Shown here: positions 34,037-44,800 of the stretch, in pieces
Position numbering within the stretch: the first letter of the stretch is position 1
Layout of the letters: each line of letters opens with the position of its first letter
NCBI GenBank assembly: GCA_030686995.1
Contig: CM060708.1
Span: 260,652,044 to 260,716,043, forward strand
Source of the DNA: Artemisia argyi
Taxonomy: Eukaryota; Streptophyta; Magnoliopsida; Asterales; Asteraceae
Reading direction: 5' to 3'
DNA length: 64,000 nt
Notes under the pieces: model-generated
What the model was told of the DNA's origin: nothing
Database searches by the model: none
What the model saw: only the letters and a program-made list of their open reading frames with translations
Made by a program: the position numbers and the translations under genes

Positions 34037-36095
34037 AAACGCAAAATAATCCAAGCCACGAACACTACCTAACTTAATTTGAAGGGGACCCCAACGTACA
34101 GAGCTGCATATAATTGCATACTTGGGTATTGGTGGGGACAAAACTACATGAGAAATGCATTTTGTAACTTTTCAACGTTGCAGACCAAAGAAACTAATTA
34201 CCGGTTCACTATCTATACGTAAAAATGTTTGTCTAGCTAGTTAATTCAATACGAACTTGTGATTCAGATTAGCAAAATTTAGCTTTGATTCACATTTTCT
34301 ATAAAAAATTACAGAGATTTAAAGTTGTGAATCATTTACAAATTTTGTAAATGAACCTAAAGTTTCCTAATTTAAAAATTCAATTAAATTAAATCAGCTT
34401 AAAAGACATGTTTACATGTATAGATTGTGAATTAACGCGTTTCTCGGGTTAAGAAATTTCTATTTTGACATGAATTTATAGAATGGTGTAAATCGAGTTC
34501 GAAAAAGAAAGAATCTTGACTAGGTTTTGGTTTTGATTTTAATCCGAAGCCAAAAACAGTATTCTTACAAACCTTATAACCACAAGATGAACTAAATACA
34601 ATGAGTAGGTTCTGTTGATGGCTTGCTGCATATCGGACTAATTATAAAGAGTTTGGTTCACTGGGTCCAGGGTCTAGTTGAGGGTCTGGTTCAATGAGTG
34701 TTCCAAATATGAGATCTATTAAAACTTAAAATTGGGCAGTACAACAAATGGGCCTGACTGGGTCCTGTACACAAAGGCTTTGAATTTGTTTCTTAACCAT
34801 CATCTTTATTTACTAGTACGTTTTTGGGTAGATAGTTTAGCTTCATGATGTGGAAAGGTTACACGCATTTGGAAAAATGAATCACTATCTATCACGGTCG
34901 CTTTATGATATTTAGAAATCAAACTAGTACACAACAATAATAACAACTTTGCTCAATCCCGTCTCAACGTGATATGGAAAACCAATGATGTAGTCAGTCG
35001 CAAATCTACCCGAAATAAAGGACTACTTCTAGAAAGACTTTGGGTAAGCGTTTGCGGTGAAATTGGGCCCGTGAAAGAGAGAGTTACAAAAAGAACTCCG
35101 GCAATATAATTTCAATAAATGTAAATATTTTTATTGGAAGCTAATTACAAAGCTTAGGTCCTTTTTATGCGTGTTGAGGATCATGTGGAGAATTAAACTT
35201 TCAATTAAATGTTTTTATTTTGACCGCACTTCTATAACTTCTTTAGAGAACGATTGACTCAATTGTTCATTACTTTATACTAACCATGTGCTTATTTTTA
35301 TACTTTTATGCATATGTAGTTTTAATCTACTACTGCCCAAAATTCAAGACACTTTGAAGTGTAAAATATTTTATGAATCATATCAACTAATTAAGTTAAA
35401 CTTATTTTTTTTAGATTTATAAAAAATGTCTTGACAGGAACTAGCCCAATATGATAATTTGATTATTAAATAATACTCACAAGTCACAACATTGGAATGA
35501 TAATCAAACCAAATAAATTCAACATTATATGTATGGTTCCTTCACTCTACCACTCGAATCACCTATCACTCTCAATTGACTTTAGAATGTACAAGCATAA
35601 TGATCCACTTTACGATGACCATATATGGCGTATCTGTTTTGCATATTATTGTCTTAGGTCTTCAAATGGCAATCTATGAAGTTTTCACGAATTCACGTAT
35701 CGATTACTCAGATCCTAACCATTTCAGATGATATTCGCAACATGCTCGAGAACAAAGCACCTCAGCTAGTGTATATATAGATTAGCTTTCATCATAACAC
35801 ATGTGCATTAAGAGTTTTACTTTGTATGTAGCTTGCTAAAGCTTCTTGTTTTATTATCAAAAACCGCATGACCAGTTGATCAATAAAAGTATTGTTAGAA
35901 ATTATGTATCAAGCTAGTGTTACCATTAATAGTGAAGATTATACATATCTTTCATCTACACTATGACAACATAATCCCTAAACCCCAAACTATAATTTAT
36001 TTTCACCCGATGCCAAAAAAGATAACCAAAACAGAAGCAAAAGAAGTTATAAAACCTATAACAGTACTTAAACTATGATAATTTCACTTAACATG
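34037..36095. other. Intergenic region downstream of SCL15
   Basis: AT-rich; no gene or clear repeat seen. An AATAAA-type poly(A) signal on the minus strand (TTTATT near 35997-36002) lies about 95 bp after the SCL15 stop. Confidence 0.55.
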
Positions 36096-37679
36096 CTAAA
36101 ACCTCCAAGCCGAAGTGGCGACAAGTGGCCTATCATGCCAACAAAGCACCATCTCGGCTTGTCGTTTGACCACGTGGAAGCCCCTCACTTGAACCCGCCT
36201 CAGTAAACACTCGGCTTGAAAGTCAGCAAACTGACTCATCCCAACAGCCCGTATCCCGGCCCTAGCAAATACTTCCCGCCATGGCGGCACTTGACGCCCA
36301 GACGCCTCAACTGCCGCCGTGATCTTGGGAAGCATCACAAACATCTCAATTTTCCTCATCCAATCACTCCCACCGCCTCCGCCGACATTGGCTGCCTCCA
36401 ATGATTCTAGGACAGTCGAGTAAAACTCAAGACCATCGATCACTGTCTGTCGAAAGAATGACGGTTCACCTCCCATCACACCTTCGCTGTCAACTATAAC
36501 TATTATATTTGGCGTAATTCGGCGGAGATCGTTGATGAAAGCCGGCCCGGTTTTGTGGAACACTGTTGATGATAGCAGGACTGCGGTTTTCTCTCCTTCC
36601 ATGAATTTAATGGACTTGAAGGATAAGTATTCGAATGTTCGAAAGGAAACGAATTCTATATCGAATCGTAGTTTTAACCCTCGTGCGAACTGCCAGAGAT
36701 TGTCCCTGATTAGTTTGGATTCCATTTCATATTCTTCAGGGACGACTGCGGTGATTCTCACCGCGGGCGAATGAATTTTTCTAGCATCTGCTTTTTCAGC
36801 TATCTCTTTCATAAAGGACGCCAAATGACCGCCCATGCCGATGTCAAAATCGATGACGTGGACGATCATTGCACCGTCCACAGCTTCAAGCATCGCCTGG
36901 TTGGCCGTAAAGTCCGAGAACATTGGAATAGGTGAGACGTTTGAAAACGTCTTGTAAGCTTTGATTGCTTGTATGATTTCGGATGACGTGGACGATTTAG
37001 TCGTCCTAGTTGGCCCGGTGAGTAGAGATTGGAGTGCTTCCTTGAAATAGAACGCAGCTCGTTGAAGCGGCTTTCCGTTTGGTGCATGGAGCCGTTGATT
37101 GAGCCGCGCAAGTATCACTTGAGCGAGCTGGATCGACCGAGTTTCAAAGCACTCGGCGATCCTGATCAAGTCGTCTACAAAATCATTATCAGTATCATTA
37201 TCATTATTGTTATCATCATGGCTTATGAAATCAAGTGAGTTAAGATTAGGGTTCAAGTTCTCAAAGTCTGAATGAAAGAACATAGTTGTAGTTGGAGCTG
37301 GAGCTGATTCAGAATGAATCGGGGGTAGCTCGGGTAGATCAAGTGGATAACCAGGTTTAGCAGAATCATCATGCAACCCTAAGTCCCTCATAAGTGAATC
37401 CCATTCTTCAAACTGATGCACCATGCCATGATCCAACGGTAGCTGATCATCTGATGATGTAAACACAACACTATTATGATCAGTTGTATTAAACTCCGAA
37501 GCCTTACCCGCAATTGACCTAGGAGGACTTCTTCTCACGTCTAGCACAGACTTCGGTTCGTATCGATTACTTATAATACCTCCACCACCGGCTACACCTC
37601 CACCTCCAGCACCAGCACCAGCACTATTAACTTGTTGTTTGATGTTATTGTTTTGTGATGAGACAAAGGGCAATTTCAT
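36096..37679 (-). CDS. SCL15: GRAS transcription regulator, SCARECROW-LIKE 15 (HAM-type)
   Basis: Nuclear transcription regulator, 527 residues, single exon. The N-terminus has the HAM-family motif YEPKSVLDVRRSPP (40-53), Gly/Ala-rich runs and EEWDSLMRDLGL (91-102). The GRAS domain spans about 165-527: first leucine-rich region DDLIRIAECFET to QRAAFYFKEAL (169-216), VHVID (273-277) for VHIID, second heptad region (about 310-335), PFYRE-like region (about 338-420), and SAW domain from WREVFARAGI (467) to the end LVATSAWRF. Arabidopsis SCL15 shares the ending ATSAWRF and the QVRGFHV block. It is known to repress seed-maturation genes with histone deacetylase HDA19. The start is the first ATG, and the frame is intact. 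A TTATAATTATAA stretch about 70 bp upstream may be the TATA region. The neighbouring gene is a seed-storage cupin. Confidence 0.95.
   Translation of the reverse strand: MKLPFVSSQNNNIKQQVNSAGAGAGGGGVAGGGGIISNRYEPKSVLDVRRSPPRSIAGKASEFNTTDHNSVVFTSSDDQLPLDHGMVHQFEEWDSLMRDLGLHDDSAKPGYPLDLPELPPIHSESAPAPTTTMFFHSDFENLNPNLNSLDFISHDDNNNDNDTDNDFVDDLIRIAECFETRSIQLAQVILARLNQRLHAPNGKPLQRAAFYFKEALQSLLTGPTRTTKSSTSSEIIQAIKAYKTFSNVSPIPMFSDFTANQAMLEAVDGAMIVHVIDFDIGMGGHLASFMKEIAEKADARKIHSPAVRITAVVPEEYEMESKLIRDNLWQFARGLKLRFDIEFVSFRTFEYLSFKSIKFMEGEKTAVLLSSTVFHKTGPAFINDLRRITPNIIVIVDSEGVMGGEPSFFRQTVIDGLEFYSTVLESLEAANVGGGGGSDWMRKIEMFVMLPKITAAVEASGRQVPPWREVFARAGIRAVGMSQFADFQAECLLRRVQVRGFHVVKRQAEMVLCWHDRPLVATSAWRF
37096..37116 (-). 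promoter_or_regulatory. Candidate miR171 target site in the SCL15 frame
   Basis: The plus strand reads TGATTGAGCCGCGC then AAGTATC; miR171a is TGATTGAGCCGCGC then CAATATC. Positions 1-14, including the cleavage position 10-11, are identical, with mismatches only at 15 and 17. The mRNA segment encodes ILARLN, the same peptide as in the miR171-targeted HAM genes. Both mismatches fall in one Leu codon (CTT for TTG). Confidence 0.7.
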
Positions 37680-38602
37680 TACTCAAATGTGAAACTTGTT
37701 GAGTGTGTTTGTGGATGTTTGTGTGTTGTAAAGGGTATTTTGTGAGGTTATAATTATAAGCTTTTGTAACGAGGGGAGAAAGTGGTAGGGTATGGACGGC
37801 CATAGTTAATGGGCATGAGGGACATTGAATTGACAACACAGGGGTTTAAAAGATTGATTGATTAAGCCATATCATAGCAAAGAAGCTTCTTCTTCAAGGT
37901 TTTCATAAAAATTAAAACAACTTTTTGCTTTTGGTTGATAAATGATTATGACATGATTTATATACAAAATGTAATGCATTTGGTGCAAGTTTGTCAAGGA
38001 GTGTGCTATTGTATTTTACAATTTGTAGTATGGAGCGAACATATTAGCTTTTGGCTTTTGTGGATTCTTTTGGTTTGCCTCTTTTTAGCGTTAAGTGGGT
38101 TGACCTCATACGCCTAACATCACTTTTGGACTTAAACGTGATATCTGGTTGTTTCCATGTACGTTGGATTGAAAATTGAAGTTATGTGATTAAACATGTT
38201 TAAAAAGAGGAATATATTAATTCGTTATTCTTATATACAGAAAAAATAAATTAGTCCTTAATAAAAGAAAATACAAAAGCTTGTGAAAAGAAAAACATTA
38301 TATGTATACCGAAACAAGCTAGATATATATACTTGGTGTAACAACGAATCAACATTTTGTTCGTTACTTGTTAAGCTTAATTAATTCATATGTTGTAGGT
38401 TTTAACTGGTCGATGTTGATATATACTCGATCGACCAGAATATGGAATGTATAATTTTGAGCTATGAATTTATAGTGTATGTGGATATGATAGGGAATTC
38501 GGAACTTATTATAAATAAGTCGATATACGATAGTTTCAGGGTCGAATGAATTGAAGTGATGCTATAATGTCAATATGCTCTTTCCACCATATGCTGTTAA
38601 AC
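37680..38602. other. Upstream flank of SCL15
   Basis: AT-rich sequence with the SCL15 promoter at its left end. Nothing else recognised. Confidence 0.6.
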
Positions 38603-38610
38603 CATGTTTT

Positions 38611-38886
38611 TTTTTATCAACTACCATGTGGTCTAGTGGTGAGTGCTTAACTTGTTAAATGAGCCACAGAGAGAGTAGTACCGGATGGGTGACCATCCGG
38701 GAAGTCCTCTTTGACCACAGGGTTTGTTGATACCAGGCTTTAATGAAGGTTTCAACCCACTAGGGTTCGAATCTGGAGAAGGCAGGGTTTACTTCAAATT
38801 AAGTGTCGTGCCTTCGGGCGGCTTAAGTTGAAGGTTTTCCCCCCATCGGGTTTCATTGGTCAAAGATTTCTCCGAAAGAACCGTTT

Positions 38887-38930
<44 letters not shown>
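38611..38930 (+). mobile_element. Complete SINE with a tRNA-like head and a 5S-rRNA-like segment
   Basis: A 320-bp element ending in 43 A (38888-38930). CATGTTTT is duplicated on both sides (38603-38610 and 38931-38938). A pol III box-A-like TGGTCTAGTGG lies at 38629-38639, and a box-B-like GGTTCGAATC at 38764-38773. They are 125 bp apart, much wider than in usual tRNA-derived SINEs. Between them, 38669-38709 (GAGAGTAGTAC, GGATGGGTGACC, GGGAAGTCCTC) matches the 3' half of plant 5S rRNA, including the box C promoter, almost base for base. Non-coding; it would rely on a LINE for movement. Confidence 0.85.
38669..38709 (+). repeat. 5S-rRNA-derived segment inside the SINE
   Basis: Matches the plant 5S segment GAGAGTAGTAC..GGATGGGTGACC..GGGAAGTCCTC with a few substitutions or one-base indels. 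It is not a 5S gene: the 5' half (box A, IE) is missing or replaced. Confidence 0.8.
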
Positions 38931-38931
<1 letters not shown>

Positions 38932-39396
38932 ATGTTTTCACGACTAATAAACTATTGAAGCTTAACACACATGGTGGAAGAATCTGTACGTATTGTAAAT
39001 TACATTAGAGACAAAAGAGATACCAAAACAAACAATGAGAATGCTTGGATGAATTTGTACAAATGGATTCAAGAATACAGCAGGTGTACGATTGAGCATA
39101 AGATAATATAGCTATGCCGAAACTGAAGATCCACCATATTCGTAAGACAATTTTTGTAATACTTTAGGCAATACTATAATATTCCTTACAATGAAATTGT
39201 TAAGGCATTTCAAATGAAAAAATGTTTCGATGAATTGGGAAATATCGTTTGTATAATCACATCATCTCTCTTTTCTTTCATCCTCTCATTGCTATATATA
39301 TACCCTCAAGTTACGTACTCAATATTTATGTATATGTTAAAAATACACACAAATTAATTTAGAAACACAACTCACAAAGACACACTAAAGTTTTTT

Positions 39397-39436
39397 TTTT
39401 CTTTTTTTTTTTTTTTCTCTCTCTCTCTCTCTCTCC
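39397..39436. repeat. Poly-T and (CT)n tract
   Basis: T-rich run followed by about 10 CT units. The rest of 38939-39510 holds nothing recognisable. Confidence 0.9.
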
Positions 39437-39518
39437 CTTCCCTCAAATGGTTAATTAAGCCACTGCGGTAATCGAACGCAAAATTTACCCTTCACTCGTG
39501 ACCACGGGGCGTAATCAG

Positions 39519-39817
39519 CAGGGCCGGCTTTGAGGGTGTGCAAGGTGAGCGACCGCACAGGGCCCCAAAATTTTTAAGGGCCTCAAAATTTGTCCCGTTA
39601 ATAATTATATGTATGTGTACACATATTTTTACATAGAAAAAAGTATTTAGGTGAGAAAGTATCATATTAAATGAGTAATATTTTACCACGTTTAGCTAAC
39701 TAATTGAATTATATATAAATGGTGACACTTTATATATAGCATTCCTTATCGAAAGGCTTCATTATTTAATTTCGTACAGGGCCCTTAAAAATTTCATAAA
39801 TTCATGGGACGGCCCTG
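39519..39817. mobile_element. Non-autonomous hAT element
   Basis: A 299-bp element starting CAGGGCCGGC and ending GACGGCCCTG, with a perfect 8-bp target-site duplication GTAATCAG (39511-39518 and 39818-39825). The TIR and 8-bp target site are those of the hAT superfamily. No coding frame. Confidence 0.9.
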
Positions 39818-40011
39818 GTAATCAGGTGGTGCGTGAGAAATGGGCATTCACGCATGAGATTACCACGCGTTACCCTCATTCTTATAGTTTTACGATATTG
39901 TTTTGATCGAGTCCATGAAGTGCACGATGCACAACTTAAATGCCATATGCATCACCACAGCGATAATGCATGCATATTTATACAAAAATAGATTTTGTGA
40001 TATGTAATTTA

Positions 40012-40037
40012 CTAGCTATAATTCCCGCGTACGCGCG
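40012..40037 (-). mobile_element. Possible Helitron 3' terminus
   Basis: On the minus strand a GC palindrome CGCGTACGCG (40026-40035) is followed by GGAATTATAG and then CTAGT, the Helitron 3' end pattern. The 5' end would lie to the right and was not found. The stretch up to 41333 is AT-rich and holds no gene. Confidence 0.3.
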
Positions 40038-41341
40038 AGTTTTTTTAAAATTTTTTTAATCATATATTTTTATTTATTAAAAAACAAATAATTTAATCTT
40101 TGTTTTGTTTGATTTATGATTTTTAATTATAGTTTTTTATTATTAAAGATAATTATTTAAAAATTTTAATCCTATTATTAATTGCATCTTATTAATATTT
40201 TTTGTATTTATCTTCTACTTTGTTATAGATAAATATAAAATATTACATAATAAGAAAATAATTTTTTTAATAAAATTATTACTAAATAATGTATGAATGC
40301 ATTGTTTTTAAATGAAAAATTTCCAATAAGAGTTTTGTTTTATTGTATAAAATATTTTTATTTTTTATTTTTTTTAAGGCTTTGTGAAATGTAGTGTAAT
40401 AAAATATAGATTCACAAAGCTATTTGAAGACCCCGTTTATTTCATGTACGTTCTTTTTATCTAAAGAACCCTTCTACGACTTACGAGCATATATAGGGTG
40501 AGGTTTTTTTCAGAAACAAATAAATTTTTTGGATATAGGGTGAGATTCTTTTACGTTTATTTCAGAAGCAAATAAATTGCGAGAACTGCGAGAATCAGCA
40601 TCAACCAATCAAAATTTTTTGGATATTAAATTTTGTTATTTAATTCAAAAGGGTATAATGGTAAAATTATATATTTTTTTTTTAATTTTTAGTTCCTAAA
40701 AATTCAAGGATTTTTTTTTTATTATTTTTTACATTGTACCTGTTTAAAAAAAACATTATGTGAACATGTGTTTTGTAAAAAAGAAGTTAACTACTAACTA
40801 TATTATGACAATTGAATTTTTCGTTCATGCATATGTGTTTTGTATCTGCACATATCTTATTACATAAAAATAAATACAAATAGCAAAACTCTATTATTAG
40901 ATTTATGCAATTTCAAAATTTACAAATTGTATTACTCTAATGATATAATATTCAACTTTATCACAAACATCATTATGTTTACACTTGTATTCAATTTTAT
41001 TACAAATACATGAAGGGTGTACATGTGCATAATCAATATCTTTATTGGTTGGTTCATCTTTTAGTCATGCATATGTATTCCTCGCCTAGTTCAAGACCCC
41101 ATGAAACCTGCATATGTGTTTTTAATCCTAGTGCACATGTGTTTTTATCGTCCCGCTCACCTTACTTGTTATAGACACGTGTGCACTCTTTATATCAATC
41201 ATGGTCCTTATCTTTATCAAACATGTTCGGTACCTGAAACTAAAAAAAAATATCATTTTTTTATCATAAACAAGTGGCAAACACATGTGCACTAACAATT
41301 TACCAAAACTTATAAACCATAAAACACGTATGTATTTATTC

Positions 41342-41778
41342 TAAGGTTGCAAAAATCGTGAATCGGTAGTGAGGCGGTCGACCACCTTGTAGCTTGTAAT
41401 CGGTCTAGGCGAGATTAATCGGTGATTAATCGGATTGGCATTTCCGAGTATTTTCGGCAAATTTTGTATATTTCCCGGAAAGCTTTGTGTATTTCCAGCG
41501 AGTTTTAGGTATTTTCAGCAAGATTTTTATAAAAAACAACATGTAATAGATTTAAGGAGCAACTATAAGTGATCAAAATAAGTTTACGTTAAGTTTTGGG
41601 TACTTCCGACAAGATTTGCAGGTTTCCGGCAAGTTTGACCACCATTGACCGCCGTTAATCGCCGTTGACCATGGTTGACCAATTTGTTTGACCCAGTTTC
41701 ATAAATCGGCAAGGTTGGTGGCGTGGTAGCGCCTAGACGGTGATTAATCAGCCTTGTAGACCTTTTTTTGCAACATTG
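41342..41778. mobile_element. Non-autonomous hAT-type element
   Basis: A 437-bp element with TIRs TAAGGTTGCAAAAA and TTTTTGCAACATTG (12 of 14 matching) and a perfect 8-bp target site ATTTATTC (41334-41341 and 41779-41786). The interior has repeated GATTAATCGG and GTTGACC-type motifs. Non-coding. Confidence 0.85.
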
Positions 41779-41819
41779 ATTTATTCGATTTTTTCAATTT
41801 CGCTTAAACGACAATCAAT

Positions 41820-44800
41820 ATAACAACAAGTGATGGTGGTTGCTTGATGTGCGGCAATCCGTTTTTCTTCCTAACATTGTTCCTAAAGGTTAGCGACACA
41901 AGAACTCGACTATTCTGGCCAAGACCCAGTTAGATCCATGTAAGACTCGGCTATACCGACCAAGATCCAGTTATCTCCAGGTAAGACTCGGCTATTCTGG
42001 CCAAGACCCAGTTAGATCGGGGTAAGACCCGGCCATTCTGGACAAGACCCAGTAAGATCCTGGTAACACCTGGCTATTCCGGCCAAAACCCAACTATGTC
42101 TTGCGGAAAGACCAAGTGTTGTGCAGCATTTTAGAAAAACCGTTGGAGGGATACTTACAGTTTGATGGTGTGTCAAACGAATGAGTTATGTACTAGTACA
42201 AAATAGTATTGACTTGTTAGAAAAATAACCAACTCCAAGAGGTTAAGTTTTTAAAATTTGCAATCATTTATTAATATATTCTCCTGATATTTATAGAATT
42301 AGTTGTTACAAAAATAAACATGTTGCCAAGACTCCTTTATTAATAACATTCTCTAGATCATGTTATTAGTAATACTGTTTTGCAATGATAAGCTTGTAGA
42401 AAGGAGTATATGAATAACTACTTAGATTCACTTGGGTTAAAAAAAATTGTTGTATCATCGTTTGTGTTTAAAATAGTGACTCCTCAAAAAACAAATGAGT
42501 GTTGCCAAGACTAGAACCCTGGGAGGCTAGGTATTAACTTAGACAAGCAACCACTTGATCTATGAGGTGATGTTGTTACAAAGACTCCTCAAAAATTGTT
42601 GTATCATCGTTTGTGTTTAAAATAATGACTTCTCAAAAGATAATTGAGTGTTGCCAAGACTTGAACCCTGGCTGCTAGGTATTTAGTTAGAATAGCAATC
42701 GTTTATTTATAACATTACCTTGATATGAAAGCTTCGTATTGTGAAAACGAGTATATGAATATGTTGTATAACTACTTAGATTGGATTTGGATAAATTGTT
42801 TTTTTGTTATGTCATCGTTGGTGTTAAGTTACGATTGGTCAAAGGTATTTTTAAAGTCAAAATTAATGCAAAATGTCCAAATTAGTCGTCATCGAAATTA
42901 CGGATTTTTTTGCCCAGTCACTTTGCCAGCATGTAGAGCTCGAAAAAATATGCAAGTTCAAAATAAAATCACCTCAATAGTCGGGCGATAACGTTGCATG
43001 TGTCGGTGGTTTCGTGACGTGCGTCTATCTATCATCGTTACAAGTGATGATGGTTGCTTGACGTGCGGCAATCCATTTTTTGTCCTAACATTGTTCCTAA
43101 AAGTTAGCTACGCAAGAACTCGGCTATTCTGGCCAAAACCCAGTTAGATCCGGGTAAGACTGGGCTATTCTGGCCAAGACCAGTTAGATCTGTTTAAGAC
43201 CCATTCTAGACAAGACCCAGTAAGATCCGGGTTACACCTGGCTATTCCAGCCAAAACCTGACTATGTATGGTGGAAAGACCAAGTGTTGTGCAGCATTTT
43301 AGAGAAACCATTGGAGGGATGCTTACGTGTTGGTGGTTTATCAAACGAATGAGTTATGTTCCAGTACAAAATAGTATTGACTTGTTAGAAAAATAACCAG
43401 CTCCAAGAGGTTAAGTTTTTTAAAATTTTCAATCATTTATTAATAACATTCTCTTGGTTTATCAAACGAATGAGTTATGTTCTAGTACAAAATAGTATTG
43501 ACTTGTTAGAAAAATAACAAGCTCCAAGAGGTTAAGTTTTTAAAATTTGCAATACTTTATTAATAACATTCTCTTGATATTTTTAGAATTAGTTGTTACA
43601 AAAATAAACATGTTTCCAAGACTCCTTTATTAATGACATTCTCATGATCATGTTATTAATAACATTGTTTTGCTGTGATAAGCTTGTAGAAAGGATTATA
43701 TGAATAACTACTTAGATTCAGTTGGGTTAAAAAAATTATTGTATCATCGTTTGTGTTTAAAATAACGACTCCTCAAAAAATAAATGAATGTTGCCAAGAC
43801 TAGAAACTTAGGAGGCTAGGTATTATTTTAGACAAGCAACCACTTGATCTATGAGGTGATTTTGTTGCAAAGACTCCTCAAAAAATTGTTGTATCATCGT
43901 TTGTGTTTAAAATAATGACTCCTCTAAAAATAATTGAGTGTTGCCAAGACTTGAATCCTAGGGTGCTAGGTATTTAGTTAAACTAGCAACCACTTGATCT
44001 ATGATGTGATGTTGTTACAATTTGCAATTGTTTATTTATAACATTACCTTGATATGAAAAGCTTCATATTGTAAAAACGAGTATATGAATATGTTGTATA
44101 ACTACTTAGATTGGCTTTGGATAAATTGTTTTTTGGTGTATCATCGTTTGTGTTAAGTTATGATTGGTCAAAGGTATTTTTAAAGTCAAAATTAATACAA
44201 AATGTCCAATTAGTGGTCAAAAACTCGAAATTGCGGATTTTTTTTGCCTAAACCGACGTAGTCTGTTTGCCAGCGTGTAGAGCTCGAAAAAATATGCAAG
44301 TTCAAATAAAAGTCACCTCAATCGTCGGGCGATAACATTCCATGTGTCGGTGGTTTCGTAACGTGTGGCTATCCATCATCGTTACAAGTGATGGTGGTTG
44401 CTTGACGTGCGGCAATCCATTTTTCTTCCTAACATTGATCCTAAAGGTTATATACACAAGAACTCGGCTATTCTGGCCAAGACCCAGTTAGATCCAGGTA
44501 AGACTCAGCTATACCGGCCAAGGCCCAGTTAGATCCAGGTAAGACTCGGCTATTCTGGCCAAGACCCAGTTAGATTGGAGTAAGACCCGGCCATTCTGGA
44601 CAAGACCCAGTAAGATCCGGGTAACACATGGCTATTCCGGCCAAAACCAGACTATGTCTGGCGGAAAGACCAAGTGTTGTGCAGCATTTTAGAGAAACCG
44701 TTTGAGGGTTGCTTACGTGTTGGTGGTTTGTCTAACGAATGAGTTATGTACTAGTACAAAATAATATAGACTTGTTAGAAAAATAACCAGCTCCAAGAGG

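Noticed and set aside
36216..37238. Short frames overlapping SCL15 on either strand
   Set aside because: Shadows of the GRAS coding sequence with no features of their own.
38669..38709. A functional 5S rRNA gene
   Set aside because: Only about 40 bp of the 3' half is present, and it is embedded in a SINE.
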